Positions 8,917 to 18,343 of a DNA stretch of 55,743 bases are shown piece by piece (positions within the stretch are counted from its first letter, which is position 1; the number at the start of each line of letters is the position of its first letter). This DNA is from Adlercreutzia caecimuris B7 (GTDB taxonomy: Bacteria; Actinomycetota; Coriobacteriia; Coriobacteriales; Eggerthellaceae): contig NZ_KE159646.1 in the NCBI RefSeq assembly GCF_000403355.2, positions 188,191 to 243,933 on the forward strand, read 5' to 3'. The notes under the pieces were generated by a model that made no database searches, was not told the origin of the DNA, and saw only the letters and a list, made by a program, of their open reading frames with translations. The translations under genes were made by a program, and so were the position numbers.

Positions 8917-9724
8917 CTATCGGCGTTTCCTTATTCTGGGCGGCTCAAGGCAAGAGTGTTCCGGAGTTTTTTTTGCCGCAGCGGAGAGGCGGCCACGCCG
9001 AATCGCTGAATTTTGGGGAACGACTGCGATTTTTGTAAGCGATGAATTGGGTGGAAGTTCCCCATGACATGCTCGGCTGATGTCATCGGCAACGCGACGG
9101 TAGTATTCTGGTTGGTAGTGACAGGTATCTAGCCCCCAGCGATGGGAGCTGTCGGCACAATAGTCGAGCGTATAGTCTAGGCACGCGCACATATCGGGAA
9201 AGTGCTTCCGCGCGAGGCTGTACAAGATGGACAGCTTCTCGTTGCGCTCTTCGTTAAGGCGCAGAATACGGTCGTCGAATCGTTTGATGGTTTGGGTGTC
9301 CCGATCTACGTAATAGTCAACGAAAAGCGCGGCGTGGAGAATGACGTGGGAAGAAGGGTACAGGCTGGAGAGGCGATTGGCAAACTCATGCATCCTCTCA
9401 TCGACGGGAACGTCTCGGATGGCTCGGCTTGCCCCTTTCTTTCCAGCTACTTTGTATTCGATGGTTTCGCTTTCGGGAAAAAGGCCGCTTCTAGCGTACT
9501 CGTTCGATTTGGTAAAGTAGCAGCCGTTGACTTGTTCGGCGTTCAAAATTGTTGCGGGCAGTGATGTCTTCGATGGGACAAGGGAGGGGGATGGCGTTGT
9601 CCACCGCCGACACAAACGATTGTCGCGCAATATAGGTGCTTACGTTGAAAGTATTCTCCAGATGGGCAAATGCGTCTCGCGTTACGCAAGAGCCAAAGAT
9701 GCTTACATCGGTTTTCTCATCCAT
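8917..9724 (-). pseudogene. DUF6270-like gene, frameshifted and probably internally deleted
   Basis: On the minus strand the ATG at 9724 follows aaggaa and encodes MDEKTDVSIFGSCVTRDAF, the start of DUF6270 proteins (GSCxTRD, then YIARQSF). The frame runs to NNFERRTSQ near 9535. Matching sequence then resumes in another frame with VNGCYFTKSNEYARSG and continues through HVILHAALFVDYYVD. The join also seems to lack part of the middle domain compared with what I recall of the family, so this is likely a deletion plus a frameshift. DUF6270 genes are common in capsule loci. Their activity is not established. It is the only minus-strand gene between plus-strand glycosyltransferases. Confidence 0.65.
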
Positions 9725-9847
9725 GTCGCTTCCTTGCAAGTCCAACGGACGACGGAGGTAGTGTGAGGAGCTAGCTTTCCCTTGACAAGCTGTTCGTATC
9801 AATACTAACGTATCTACTGCATATTCGTTCTGCCAGATTGGATTTTA

Positions 9848-11062
9848 ATGGGTGGATTCAAGGAAATAGTTCGTAAAGTAATCCCTTTGAGGGCAAGTGT
9901 CTTTGAGGCCTATAGGAAAAAGCAAGAAAATCGTTTAGATAAAATTGCGTTGAGTACGACGCGCCTCAGCAAAAGCGTCAAGCAGATCGAGAAGCAGAAC
10001 CAACAGATCATTGAACAAAATGTGGCTTTGCAAAAGGCAGTAGTGAGGTTGGCGGAAGAGCTGCGTATCCAATCCGACAGTGCGAAAGCAGAAATTGTGT
10101 CGCAGGTAGATCGGGCAACAGCTTCGATTTGCGCAACAACCACCTCCGCCTCCGAATCCGCTGTTAATCTGGAGCGTTTGCAAGGGGTGAAAATTTCAAC
10201 TGGATTCAAAAGTCTGGAGGCAAAAGTCAATGGGCTGCAGAAAATGGTCGCACAAGCTGCAGCCGAGGGAAGTGGCTCCTTGCTGAGGGAGTGGGAGGAA
10301 CTGTTGACCCGAGGGGAGGGTGAGGGTAGTCAAGAGGGAGGGGCTGTTGTTTCTCTCACCTCGTATCCTGCGCGAATCGGCACGGTACATAAAGCTGTCG
10401 AATCGTTAATGTGCCAGTCTGTGGTCCCATCGAGAATAGAGCTTTGGCTTGCTGTCGAGCAATTTCCTTATGGAGAGGCCGAGCTTCCCCAACCGCTTCT
10501 CGATCTTGCTGGAGGTCAGTTTGTGATTCGCTGGTGCGACGACATCAAGGCGCATAAGAAATACTTCTACGCACTGCAAGAGCATCCGAATAGCCCTATT
10601 GTCACGGTTGACGACGATCTTTGGTATGCATCGGACACAATAGAGAAGCTGCTAGAGGCTCACCGTCTCTTTCCGGGGGCTGTGTGCGCGCGAAGGGTGA
10701 AGAGGATTGGTTTCAAGCCAGATGGTTCCATCGCCCCTTATCGCGAATGGCCCCTTTGTGCTGTTCCGTTGGAGCCACGAACCGATTTGTTAGCAACGGG
10801 TGTCGGCGGCGTTCTCTACCCTCCGGGATGCATGGACGACAGGGTTTTCGACAAAGAACTTCTTATGCGTGTGTGCCCGAATAGCGATGATTTATGGTTA
10901 AAGGCGATGCAGTTTGTCAAGGGCACTCCCACAGTGTTGTCCGATTCGGGATTTGAGGCAAGGCATCTTGAAGGTACACAAGAAACGTCTCTGTATATCG
11001 TAGACGAAGTCTCCCATCGCAACGATTACGACATTCGCAGAATATGCGAGGCTCTTCGGTAG
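9848..11062 (+). CDS. Glycosyltransferase with N-terminal coiled coil
   Basis: A 404-residue protein. Residues about 20-110 form a predicted coiled coil rich in Lys, Gln and Glu. The GT-A-like domain starts near residue 165 with VVSLTSYPARIG, has TVDDDLWYA near 252-260 (metal and nucleotide-sugar site) and LATGVGGVLYPPG. Such transferases act on surface polysaccharides, and the coiled coil may oligomerise the enzyme or tether it to partners. No clear ribosome binding site is visible before the ATG at 9848, so the exact start is uncertain. Substrate unknown. Confidence 0.72.
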   Translation: MGGFKEIVRKVIPLRASVFEAYRKKQENRLDKIALSTTRLSKSVKQIEKQNQQIIEQNVALQKAVVRLAEELRIQSDSAKAEIVSQVDRATASICATTTSASESAVNLERLQGVKISTGFKSLEAKVNGLQKMVAQAAAEGSGSLLREWEELLTRGEGEGSQEGGAVVSLTSYPARIGTVHKAVESLMCQSVVPSRIELWLAVEQFPYGEAELPQPLLDLAGGQFVIRWCDDIKAHKKYFYALQEHPNSPIVTVDDDLWYASDTIEKLLEAHRLFPGAVCARRVKRIGFKPDGSIAPYREWPLCAVPLEPRTDLLATGVGGVLYPPGCMDDRVFDKELLMRVCPNSDDLWLKAMQFVKGTPTVLSDSGFEARHLEGTQETSLYIVDEVSHRNDYDIRRICEALR

Positions 11063-11530
11063 TGCCTCGAAAGTTGGTGCAGGTATCTAGAATCCGATTC
11101 GTATTCTAGCTATTCAGAAACACGTGGTGCGGCTTGAATGGGAATTAGGAGGGTTGTCGAAGAATCTCCCGGTTTTTGGTGCAACGGTTGACTGCATCAA
11201 CAAGGGATGCCTCTACGCAGCAGAAAATGAGGAATCGTCGCTGGATAACGTCGTGGAATCCTCTCGGGAAAACGCCTTCAGGTTTATGGTAAGATTGATG
11301 AAACTCTTCGAAAAGTTTATGGGGCACAGGAGTTAACCAGAACCGCCTTCAGTGCGATACTCGAGCTAGCTCGCTCCAAACTGCTCGTGTTGATCGCGTT
11401 CGTATTTTAGCACGATAACCGAATCGCTTTGACTTGCGATAATCTGTTATGGAAGTTTCGCTAAAATAGAATACAAGCACAGTTTCTGACGAAGGTATCA
11501 ATTGGCCTTCCTGAGAAAAGGATTATTTGG
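11063..11530. other. Intergenic stretch, one doubtful short ORF
   Basis: About 470 bases between two glycosyltransferase genes. A 70-codon open frame (11124-11336, plus strand, non-ATG start) has no recognisable domain and no clear ribosome binding site. It may be a relic of a gene end. The AT-rich part before the next gene (11400-11500) is likely to hold its promoter, but no single -35/-10 pair stands out. Confidence 0.4.
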
Positions 11531-13168
11531 ATGAACATTCTTCAGGTTTCGGAAAACTATTCGGCGGGGGGGCTCGAGAAGTTTATTGATACCATTTCTG
11601 AGGCGCTCGTGGCTTGTGGGCATAGGTCTATTTTAGCCGTTGGCAATCTCAAGGTTCGTGGGGACGGCCCTAAGTTCCAAGAGAAAGTTGCTGACGATTT
11701 CGGGTTTAAAGCAAATGCGGCAGAGACGTTGAGGCAATATGTTTCTGATATTGACCGGCTGTGCGCCCTTATCGAAGAGTTCGACATCGATGCTGTGCTG
11801 ATACACCCTTATTTCTCTCTTTTTCCAGCGATAGCCGCTGCTCGCATAATGAAAGTACCTGTTGCCTATGTAGCGCATGGTATTGGGAGCTGCACTTTTA
11901 CGACAACCGAAACGCATAACACCCTGTTTCGCATTGCGGTTGATTCCGATGTCGATAAGGTGTTTGTCACGCAGTCGGTCTTCAAGAGTTTCTTCCTGTC
12001 TGAGACACCCGTTTCTCTGCTAAGAAACCCCGTCGCTGAGGGAAAAACGAGGAGTTTTGGTTCCGCGCTGCTTCAGGGCAGGCGGTGGGCGCTTTGCTCT
12101 CGACTCGACGGTGACAAATTACAAGCGATAGAGCAGATCGTGTCATGGCTGCCTCTGCTGGGTATAGAGGGGCTTGACGTTTTTGGCATCGGAGCGCACG
12201 AGGAGTCATTAAGGCAATTCGCCGAGGCCCACGGCGTTGCGGAGAGGATTGCATGGCACGGCTTTCGCGAAAGCTGGCTTGAAGAGGCATTAGAGCTTGA
12301 TGCCGGTGTAATCGGACTTGGACGTGTGGCTATTGAGGCATTGGCCGCCAACATGCCGGTAATCCTGCTAGGAGTCAATGGCGGCATTTGCGGGCTGGTA
12401 GATGACGACCTGTATGATTTGTCTGCGGATAATAACTTCGGCATGGCCGATATCCCGACGCTCAATTCCGCTCAGACGCTCGCCGGCCAGCTCGATGACT
12501 ACTATGCGGATCCGAGTCGCTACCTATTCGGAGACCGTACGCGTGAATTATTTTCTGCTTCGCGGGCCGTCGCTCAGCTCGAAGTTTTTTACGAGAACAG
12601 CGTTCTTACTGCACAATCAAGAAGCGACAGCGGATGGGGGGGATTCGTGAATGCCTTACGAATAGCGCCAGAGCAAGAAACCCCCTATGCGCTTTCGCTG
12701 GCCTTCGTCTATCTTCTTAAGAACGAGTTCTCGTTGTCGCTGCCGTTTCCGGCGACGCGCAACTCCTTATTCATTTCGAAAAGATGGGCGGATAGTGTAA
12801 ATTTTGCCAGGGAGTTAGAAGGGCAACTGTCTATCCTCATCGCCCAACACGACGATTTGTTGCAAATTATGGAGCACCAGGCGTCTTACGTCGAGTCTTG
12901 CAACGAGGGTATAGATGCGCGCATCAGGAATCTGGATATTATTTGCTACCAGCAGTCAAAACGCATAAAGGCTCTTGAGGAGACCGTCGCACAGTATCGT
13001 ACTCTGTTGGATGGGCAGAGCGGGCAAATCGAGCGGAACAAGGCCAGAATCGCCCGAGTGGCCTCCCTGGCGAAGCGGAACAAGAAGGCTGTCGCGTTGC
13101 TGAAGGGGTGGTGGCCCTATCGATTCTGGATGGGCATACGAGCCAGAATAAAGCCTTCTCGGCACTAA
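11531..13168 (+). CDS. GT4-like glycosyltransferase with C-terminal coiled coil
   Basis: A 545-residue protein. It opens with MNILQVSENYSAGGLEKF, the nucleotide-binding glycine-rich start of GT-B family 4 enzymes. A second Rossmann-like half has RVAIEALAANMPVILLG, equivalent to the conserved acidic donor-binding region. From about residue 415 the chain is no longer a transferase, and residues 430-520 are coiled coil. The GG of SAGGLE is encoded by a run of seven Gs (11566-11572), and another G7 lies at 12636-12642. Both are in frame here. The gene precedes another GT4 gene by 52 bases and is probably co-transcribed with it. Confidence 0.78.
   Translation: MNILQVSENYSAGGLEKFIDTISEALVACGHRSILAVGNLKVRGDGPKFQEKVADDFGFKANAAETLRQYVSDIDRLCALIEEFDIDAVLIHPYFSLFPAIAAARIMKVPVAYVAHGIGSCTFTTTETHNTLFRIAVDSDVDKVFVTQSVFKSFFLSETPVSLLRNPVAEGKTRSFGSALLQGRRWALCSRLDGDKLQAIEQIVSWLPLLGIEGLDVFGIGAHEESLRQFAEAHGVAERIAWHGFRESWLEEALELDAGVIGLGRVAIEALAANMPVILLGVNGGICGLVDDDLYDLSADNNFGMADIPTLNSAQTLAGQLDDYYADPSRYLFGDRTRELFSASRAVAQLEVFYENSVLTAQSRSDSGWGGFVNALRIAPEQETPYALSLAFVYLLKNEFSLSLPFPATRNSLFISKRWADSVNFARELEGQLSILIAQHDDLLQIMEHQASYVESCNEGIDARIRNLDIICYQQSKRIKALEETVAQYRTLLDGQSGQIERNKARIARVASLAKRNKKAVALLKGWWPYRFWMGIRARIKPSRH
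11566..11572 (+). repeat. G7 tract in glycosyltransferase gene
   Basis: Seven Gs encode part of the conserved SAGGLE motif very near the gene start. Slippage here would truncate the protein after about 13 residues. It is shorter than the two tracts that are out of frame in this locus, so it is probably less mutable. Confidence 0.5.
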
Positions 13169-13220
13169 AATAATGGAATTGTCAGCCCTTTGGCAAAAGC
13201 AGATTAAAGGAGAACAAGAC

Positions 13221-14945
13221 GTGGAAGCAAAAGAGGTGTTTCTGGTAGGGTCTTCGGCCGAAGAACTGGCCGTGGCAATGCGGAGCGATGCTATAGACGG
13301 CATTATCAAGGATTTCGGAACGAAGATTACTTCGATTTTGCTCACCAATGGCGCAACCGGTGTATCCAATGGTCTCTGGAATTTTGCTGATTTCGAACGT
13401 GCTTTTCGGTGGCAGTCCTTCATGTATTACTCGAAAAGCCCGCGCATTGAAAAAGGTGATTACCCTTATGCGGTGTTTTGCGAAGATCTGTCGACTCTGC
13501 GAGAGACGGTCGACGCATGGTCGTCCCTGCGTCTCTTCTCGAACTATTCGGCTAAAAACACTGTGGCCGCTAAAACTACTACTTTTTTTGATTTTTACGG
13601 GTTGAACGGCTATTGCGGGGGGGCCGAGCGATACTTAGTTGACTTGGACAATATACTTCGCGAAACGGGTAGGGGCGTGTCGCTGGATATCTACCAGCAA
13701 TCCCTGGTGCCCTTCTTCAGGCGCTTTGGCGCTGCCAATGTGATAGGTCTTGGAAACTTAACCAGCGACGACACGGGAGCGCCTCAGCTGTGGACTGCAG
13801 AATCAGTCAATGGGAACGCTGCTCGATTTGAGCAGATGGCCGGGGTTCGGTCTCAGGCCTACATCTATTCGTCGTTTTACGAGTGTCAAAGCGCCGATTT
13901 GCGCCCCGCGCTCGGGATTAGCCACGGAGTTTTTTGGGACAGTCCGCATACGACCGAAGAGCAGAGGAAGCGGGTTCTTGACCGGGCGCGTATGTGCGCC
14001 GAAATCGTATCTGTTGATACGAACACATGTAATTGGTTGCAGACTGTAGATTTCAATTTCGCGATAAACAACTGCACTTTTGTCCCGAACTACGTTGATA
14101 CCGAAGAGTTCTACCCCCGCGACGGCTATCTAGAGCCATCAGATAGGATAAGAATTGTATTTCCTCGCCGTCTTTATGCGCCTCGCGGCCTTGATCTTGT
14201 GCTTGAGGTTCTTGACTCCGTTCTCGAAGCGCATCAAAACGTTGAGTTTCATTTTGTTGGACGCGGCGAGGCGGATGATTTGGCCCGTATTGACAAGTTC
14301 GTCAGTGAATACTCCGGGAGGGTTTTTCGCTATGAGAAGATGCCCGACGAAATGCCGGAAGTTTACAGAATGGCAGACATCAGTTTGATACCTACGGTGA
14401 ATTCAGAGGGAACGTCGCTTTCGTGCCTGGAGGCGCTCTCTTCGGGCAACCTTGTTATTGCGACGCGGGTAGGCGGATTGGTCGATCTTGTGTTTAACAA
14501 CTACAACGGTTTACTGGTTGACCCTCGAAGTGAAGCTTTGCTCGGTGCTCTAGAGTACGCGATCGACAATTTACCGCTGATGAGCAGAGTTCGTAAAAAG
14601 GCTGTCGAGGTTGCCGAAGCCTTCTCAAAGAGACGGTGGAAGGAAAACTGGCTTCGCGTGCTTGACGGAATGGGCTTGGGAGAGGGGCAAAACTGTGATG
14701 AGCTAGAGTTGGTCGAAGTAATTCTCCCCAGTGATTTTGTGCCGACGGAGGCGGCTTGCGACCTGATTCGCTCCGAACTTTGCAAGGGCGCCCTCGTCTA
14801 CGTTAAAACCTCTTCCTTGAAAGAGTCTTTGCGGCTTCAAGAGGAGTATGGAGGCAACCTGCTTCAGTTCTTGCCGGCTGACACTCCATCGGTGGCTCCC
14901 GTGGCCAGAACGTACATCTTGAACCAAGATGGGGTGATGTCCTAG
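13221..14945 (+). CDS. GT4 family glycosyltransferase
   Basis: A protein of about 574 residues. After an unusual 125-residue N-terminal part comes a GT-B family 4 transferase with GLNGYCGGAERYLVDL near residue 130 (donor loop) and the EX7E motif in EGTSLSCLEALSSG near 394-402, where the two glutamates contact the nucleotide sugar. The GTG at 13221 is chosen because aaaggag lies just upstream. An ATG at 13173 is possible but has no ribosome binding site. The glycines of GGAE are encoded by a G7 run (13617-13623). Probably a retaining sugar transferase for surface glycan. The sugar is unknown. Confidence 0.8.
   Translation: MEAKEVFLVGSSAEELAVAMRSDAIDGIIKDFGTKITSILLTNGATGVSNGLWNFADFERAFRWQSFMYYSKSPRIEKGDYPYAVFCEDLSTLRETVDAWSSLRLFSNYSAKNTVAAKTTTFFDFYGLNGYCGGAERYLVDLDNILRETGRGVSLDIYQQSLVPFFRRFGAANVIGLGNLTSDDTGAPQLWTAESVNGNAARFEQMAGVRSQAYIYSSFYECQSADLRPALGISHGVFWDSPHTTEEQRKRVLDRARMCAEIVSVDTNTCNWLQTVDFNFAINNCTFVPNYVDTEEFYPRDGYLEPSDRIRIVFPRRLYAPRGLDLVLEVLDSVLEAHQNVEFHFVGRGEADDLARIDKFVSEYSGRVFRYEKMPDEMPEVYRMADISLIPTVNSEGTSLSCLEALSSGNLVIATRVGGLVDLVFNNYNGLLVDPRSEALLGALEYAIDNLPLMSRVRKKAVEVAEAFSKRRWKENWLRVLDGMGLGEGQNCDELELVEVILPSDFVPTEAACDLIRSELCKGALVYVKTSSLKESLRLQEEYGGNLLQFLPADTPSVAPVARTYILNQDGVMS
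13617..13623 (+). repeat. G7 tract in glycosyltransferase gene
   Basis: Seven Gs encode CGG of the CGGAERY motif. The frame is intact in this sequence. A change of length would inactivate the enzyme at its donor site. Confidence 0.5.
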
Positions 14946-14981
14946 TTTCGTCTGTGCGCCATAGTCGTTTCAGGAGGTATT

Positions 14982-15750
14982 TTGCTTACTCCGAACAAAA
15001 TCGTTGCTTGCCTTTGCGTAAAGAACGAGTCCCGTTATTTACCGGGTTTTATGCGCCACATCGATCGCTATGTCGATGCCTTCTGTGTACTGGATGATGG
15101 GTCAACAGATACGACCCTTGATATTCTGCGAGCGCATCCAAAGGTTGAGAAAATAATAGAATTACCTGTTCATGAGGATATCGGATACGACGAGAGGGGA
15201 AATCGTGAGAGGGTAGTGCGCGCGGCTGCCGACATTGGCGCGGACTGGGTACTTTGCTGTGATCCAGACGAGCGCTTTAGCAAGCGGTTTCTCAAAGATC
15301 TCCGGGGGGGGGGTCTGTCTTAGAAAGAAAAACGAGGAGGATATGCCCGAAGGTCCTTCTGCTTATGGACTGAGATTCCGTGAATTATGGGATGGTCCTA
15401 AACAATACCGAGATGATGGAATATGGGGCGAGAAACGCAAGTACATACTGTTTCCGCTCCAGAGTCAGATGACTTTCGACTTCCCTCACCAGTATCATAC
15501 GTATTGGCATTACCGAGAGCTGGATGACTCTATGCGGATGTTGCCATACGATTTATATCATTTGAAGATGATACAAAAGATCGAACGAAAGAAGAGGGCG
15601 GCTTTATACAATATGCTAGATCCTGAGTTGAAGATTCAGCCCATAGGGTACGATTATCTAGTCGACGAGGGGGATCTACATTTGTCCCGAATAAAATTTA
15701 GAGATCGCTACGACCATTCCACATTGCCTGACGACCTGAAGTCTCTTTAA
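14982..15750 (+). CDS. GT2-type glycosyltransferase, split at poly-G tract (phase OFF)
   Basis: The start is a TTG at 14982 placed after a strong aggagg (14972-14977). The protein begins LTPNKIVACLCVKNESRYLP, has VLDDGSTDTTLD (nucleotide-sugar motif) and CCDPDERFSKRF (second acidic motif). It then runs into ten Gs (15304-15313), after which the frame stops at 15321-15323. The missing C-terminal part is in another frame and starts VCLRKKNEED. It contains LRFRELWDGPKQYRDDGIW, a stretch typical of this transferase subfamily, and ends at 15750. Nine or twelve Gs would fuse both parts into about 255 residues. In the present state the product is a truncated domain, probably inactive. Confidence 0.85.
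15304..15313 (+). repeat. Poly-G tract (G10), phase-variation site
   Basis: Ten consecutive Gs at the junction of the two frames of the GT2 gene. A change of -1 or +2 restores the open frame. This is the longest mononucleotide run I see in the window. Confidence 0.82.
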
Positions 15751-15859
15751 ATCTGTCTCGAGTGAAACCAGAGATAGTTTGCCTATTTCCGCGTTGTGCG
15801 ATAGCTTGAAACGGCGGGTTGCGATTTCGCGCCTCCCTTGTGGAGCGTTAAATAAAATC

Positions 15860-17806
15860 TTATCGCTGGTATGTTGCCCTTTGTTGGGGTTGAATTGCGC
15901 TGTACCCTGATATGTCGAATTGGGCGAATAGAGGAATTGCAGCCAAGAGGGGTAGTGCAAAGTGTATATAGGCACCATAGCGTGGCCAGTAATACATAGG
16001 CGCAGCAACGAAGAGGGTGAAGAAGAGGCCGAGGCATGGCAGCAATACGAGAATCCACTTAATCCGACTCAGGCATACAAGGTAACAAGCAAGGAAGACT
16101 ACACCCCAGAAAATCCATGCAAGCGGAATTGACCATTCATCAGTAGGGAGCAAGTCACTGCGCAAATCGTCACCCAAAAAGTTTTGGAATTCGATGCCGG
16201 CATCGTTCATTTCGGTTTGATAGAGTTCGATTTCGGTGTAATTCATCGGAGTACCCCCCTTTGAAATATTAAATTGATTGTTGTTGACAATCGGTACGTT
16301 CACCGCCCAAAAGCCAAAGGTCTCAAGTTCCCACGCTTCGAAAAATGTCAGCGGATTCTTAGAGAACATACTTAACCAGTGCCCGAAAAAATCATCGTTG
16401 AGTTTTTCGGCGTTAAACGACGGATCACATTTGACCGAGTCAATCTTGGTAGGATTGTATAGTTTCGAATAGAGCTCCAGCGGTAAGAGTTCGTTTAAGT
16501 AGCTTTTGTCGTCTTCGGTCATGTCGCCGCCGGTTGCTGCAGTTCTTGCCATTTGACTTAACAGTACGCCGTAACTTTCAGCCTTGGGGCTTTCGATATT
16601 TAGACTTTTGTATATCGGTCCAGTAACAGTGCATACAATTACAGCAACAATTACGCAAGACGAGAGAAACTTTACAGATGTGCGGAGCGGCCTGTTTCTC
16701 TTCCTGTTATGGTGGAGGAGGAGAAGCAGGAAAAGCATGATTAACATACAGATGAAAACTCCATTATTTCTCGTAAAGCACGATATAAGCAAGGCCAGAA
16801 AGAATACAGGGGCGTTTGGTTTCTCTTGCGAGTGCGATGGATCGTGGCCCGCAAATTCGGCCAGTTGGATTGTTGTAACAAGCAACGCCATCGAGAAGAT
16901 CGGGTCTTTCCAGCCCGCTATGCTGTAAGTAGCAAAATAAGGCATAGCTCCGAAAACGACGGCAATGAAAATTGCCCACTTGAATGGGACTAGCAAGCGG
17001 TTTGTTATCCATAAGATACTGTAGGCCAGACAAGTGGATAGCACTGCCATCTGAACAATACTGTAAATTGCCATTCCGCCGCTGGCGCCCATCCCCACGG
17101 CCTCGCCAAACTCTATGCAGGTCTGGATAAAAAGGGTGTATGCCACTGGGTGATGATTGCTAAGCGCTTCGGAGCCAAGGGCTTGCGCGATGGATCGGGC
17201 CGTATCACTTAATATGAGGCCTGGCCAGAAACTGAGGAGGTATGGAACCCATAAGAGAAAGATGAGAACGCCAAGTGCGATGATACGTTGTATAAACGGC
17301 TGACATGCTGATGCGCGAGATTCCTCGTTTTCACTTTGAAGTATTTTTTGACGGATGAACCAAACGGTTCTAACCGTCGCAGAGAATAGACCGATTGATA
17401 GCGCATAAGAGGTGAGCCAGATAGCAACAAGAGCGACAACGTCTCTCTTACCGTAAGACGAAATAAAGTCATCTTGAATTGTACCGACCTCAATAATAAT
17501 TTGAATGTGATATCCAAGAACCATCGATACCGCAAAGACAAACGAGAACACACCGAACAAGAAAAAAACAAATGCACTTGATTTTGTTCTGCACGGAAGT
17601 TGGCTCGGGCGTAGGAACTTATTCGGAGCCACAACCACAACAGAAAACAGCAGCAGGAAAACCGCAAAACGGAAGAGAGGCTCTGGCTCCATCTTGAGGT
17701 ATTGCGCGGTGAAAGTCGCGCAAATCCAACAAGAAATGATCGATAGCGCCTCAATAATAAAGTGCAGAATTCGGGAGCGGGGAAGATTGCGAAAATTTGA
17801 CTTCAC
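15860..17806 (-). CDS. DUF6020-family polytopic membrane protein
   Basis: A 648-residue membrane protein with about twelve hydrophobic segments. The GLILSDTARSIAQALG and NHHPVAYTLF motifs after the first set of helices are characteristic of DUF6020 proteins, which sit in surface-polysaccharide or teichoic-acid loci and resemble GT-C membrane transferases. The start is a GTG at 17806 preceded by agagagg. It converges with the GT2 gene, 110 bases apart, and closes the glycan locus. A role in adding sugar on the outer membrane face is inferred from fold and neighbours only. The locus has no recognisable Wzx or Wzy within the window. Confidence 0.75.
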   Translation of the reverse strand: MKSNFRNLPRSRILHFIIEALSIISCWICATFTAQYLKMEPEPLFRFAVFLLLFSVVVVAPNKFLRPSQLPCRTKSSAFVFFLFGVFSFVFAVSMVLGYHIQIIIEVGTIQDDFISSYGKRDVVALVAIWLTSYALSIGLFSATVRTVWFIRQKILQSENEESRASACQPFIQRIIALGVLIFLLWVPYLLSFWPGLILSDTARSIAQALGSEALSNHHPVAYTLFIQTCIEFGEAVGMGASGGMAIYSIVQMAVLSTCLAYSILWITNRLLVPFKWAIFIAVVFGAMPYFATYSIAGWKDPIFSMALLVTTIQLAEFAGHDPSHSQEKPNAPVFFLALLISCFTRNNGVFICMLIMLFLLLLLHHNRKRNRPLRTSVKFLSSCVIVAVIVCTVTGPIYKSLNIESPKAESYGVLLSQMARTAATGGDMTEDDKSYLNELLPLELYSKLYNPTKIDSVKCDPSFNAEKLNDDFFGHWLSMFSKNPLTFFEAWELETFGFWAVNVPIVNNNQFNISKGGTPMNYTEIELYQTEMNDAGIEFQNFLGDDLRSDLLPTDEWSIPLAWIFWGVVFLACYLVCLSRIKWILVLLPCLGLFFTLFVAAPMYYWPRYGAYIHFALPLLAAIPLFAQFDISGYSAIQPQQRATYQR

Positions 17807-17978
17807 TCCAGCTTGCCTCTCTTTGGATGTTCGCGTGAATCCAGATAAATTTGATGTCGATAAGTATAATTATAGTCCATCGGTGCGTTGACATCTTTTA
17901 CGTCTCTGGCGAAACGGCTCTTGCACCAACTTTGGGGGACGCGATCGGACGTCCTTCCCCCAAACACGCCGGGCGCTG

Positions 17979-18056
17979 GGCTGAATTACAGGGTTGGCCG
18001 TACGGGCGGGAACGCTTGCTCGTTCCCGCCCGTACGGCCAACCCTGTAATTCAGCC
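17979..18056. repeat. Perfect 36-bp inverted repeat with 6-base loop
   Basis: The arms 17979-18014 and 18021-18056 are exact reverse complements around the loop cttgct. No gene ends here: the flanking genes diverge (minus gene starts at 17806, plus gene starts at 18344). No T-run follows either arm. Because the arms are perfect, both strands encode the same short peptide, which explains mirror-image open frames here. It could be a mobile palindrome, a transcript-stabilising hairpin or a protein site. Confidence 0.9.
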
Positions 18057-18109
18057 ATTTTCAACCCACCCTTTTCTCTGCCTTACCCATTAACACGGTA
18101 GCAAAAGAA

Positions 18110-18136
18110 CTAGCACTCCCTAATATGGAGTGCTAA
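18110..18136. promoter_or_regulatory. CIRCE-like operator (HrcA site)
   Basis: The sequence ctagcactc, nine bases, gagtgctaa (18110-18118 and 18128-18136) differs from the consensus CIRCE element TTAGCACTC-N9-GAGTGCTAA at one base only. CIRCE is bound by the heat-shock repressor HrcA. The next gene on the plus strand is the Kiwa gene kwaA, about 207 bases downstream. A short frame starting with GTG at about 18200 after aaagggg lies in between and may be a leftover gene start. No clear -35/-10 pair could be assigned. Confidence 0.75.
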
Positions 18137-18343
18137 AATTGAGTTTCTTAATAATTATTTAGTCGGTAACCAGCATAAAGAAATGAAAGGGGATCGTTTG
18201 TGAGTCTAAGCGGACGACGCTCATTAAAAAGCTCAACAGACCAAAGCTGTGCTCCAAATCACGGGAGCACTTCGTATAAATCATCAAAGTCGCTTTTACA
18301 TTCATAGGCAAAGAATCTGGCACATTGATACTGGAGGGTTAAA

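Noticed and set aside
17851-18093. Mirror-image short frames on both strands containing the same peptide
   Set aside because: They exist only because the perfect inverted repeat reads the same on both strands.
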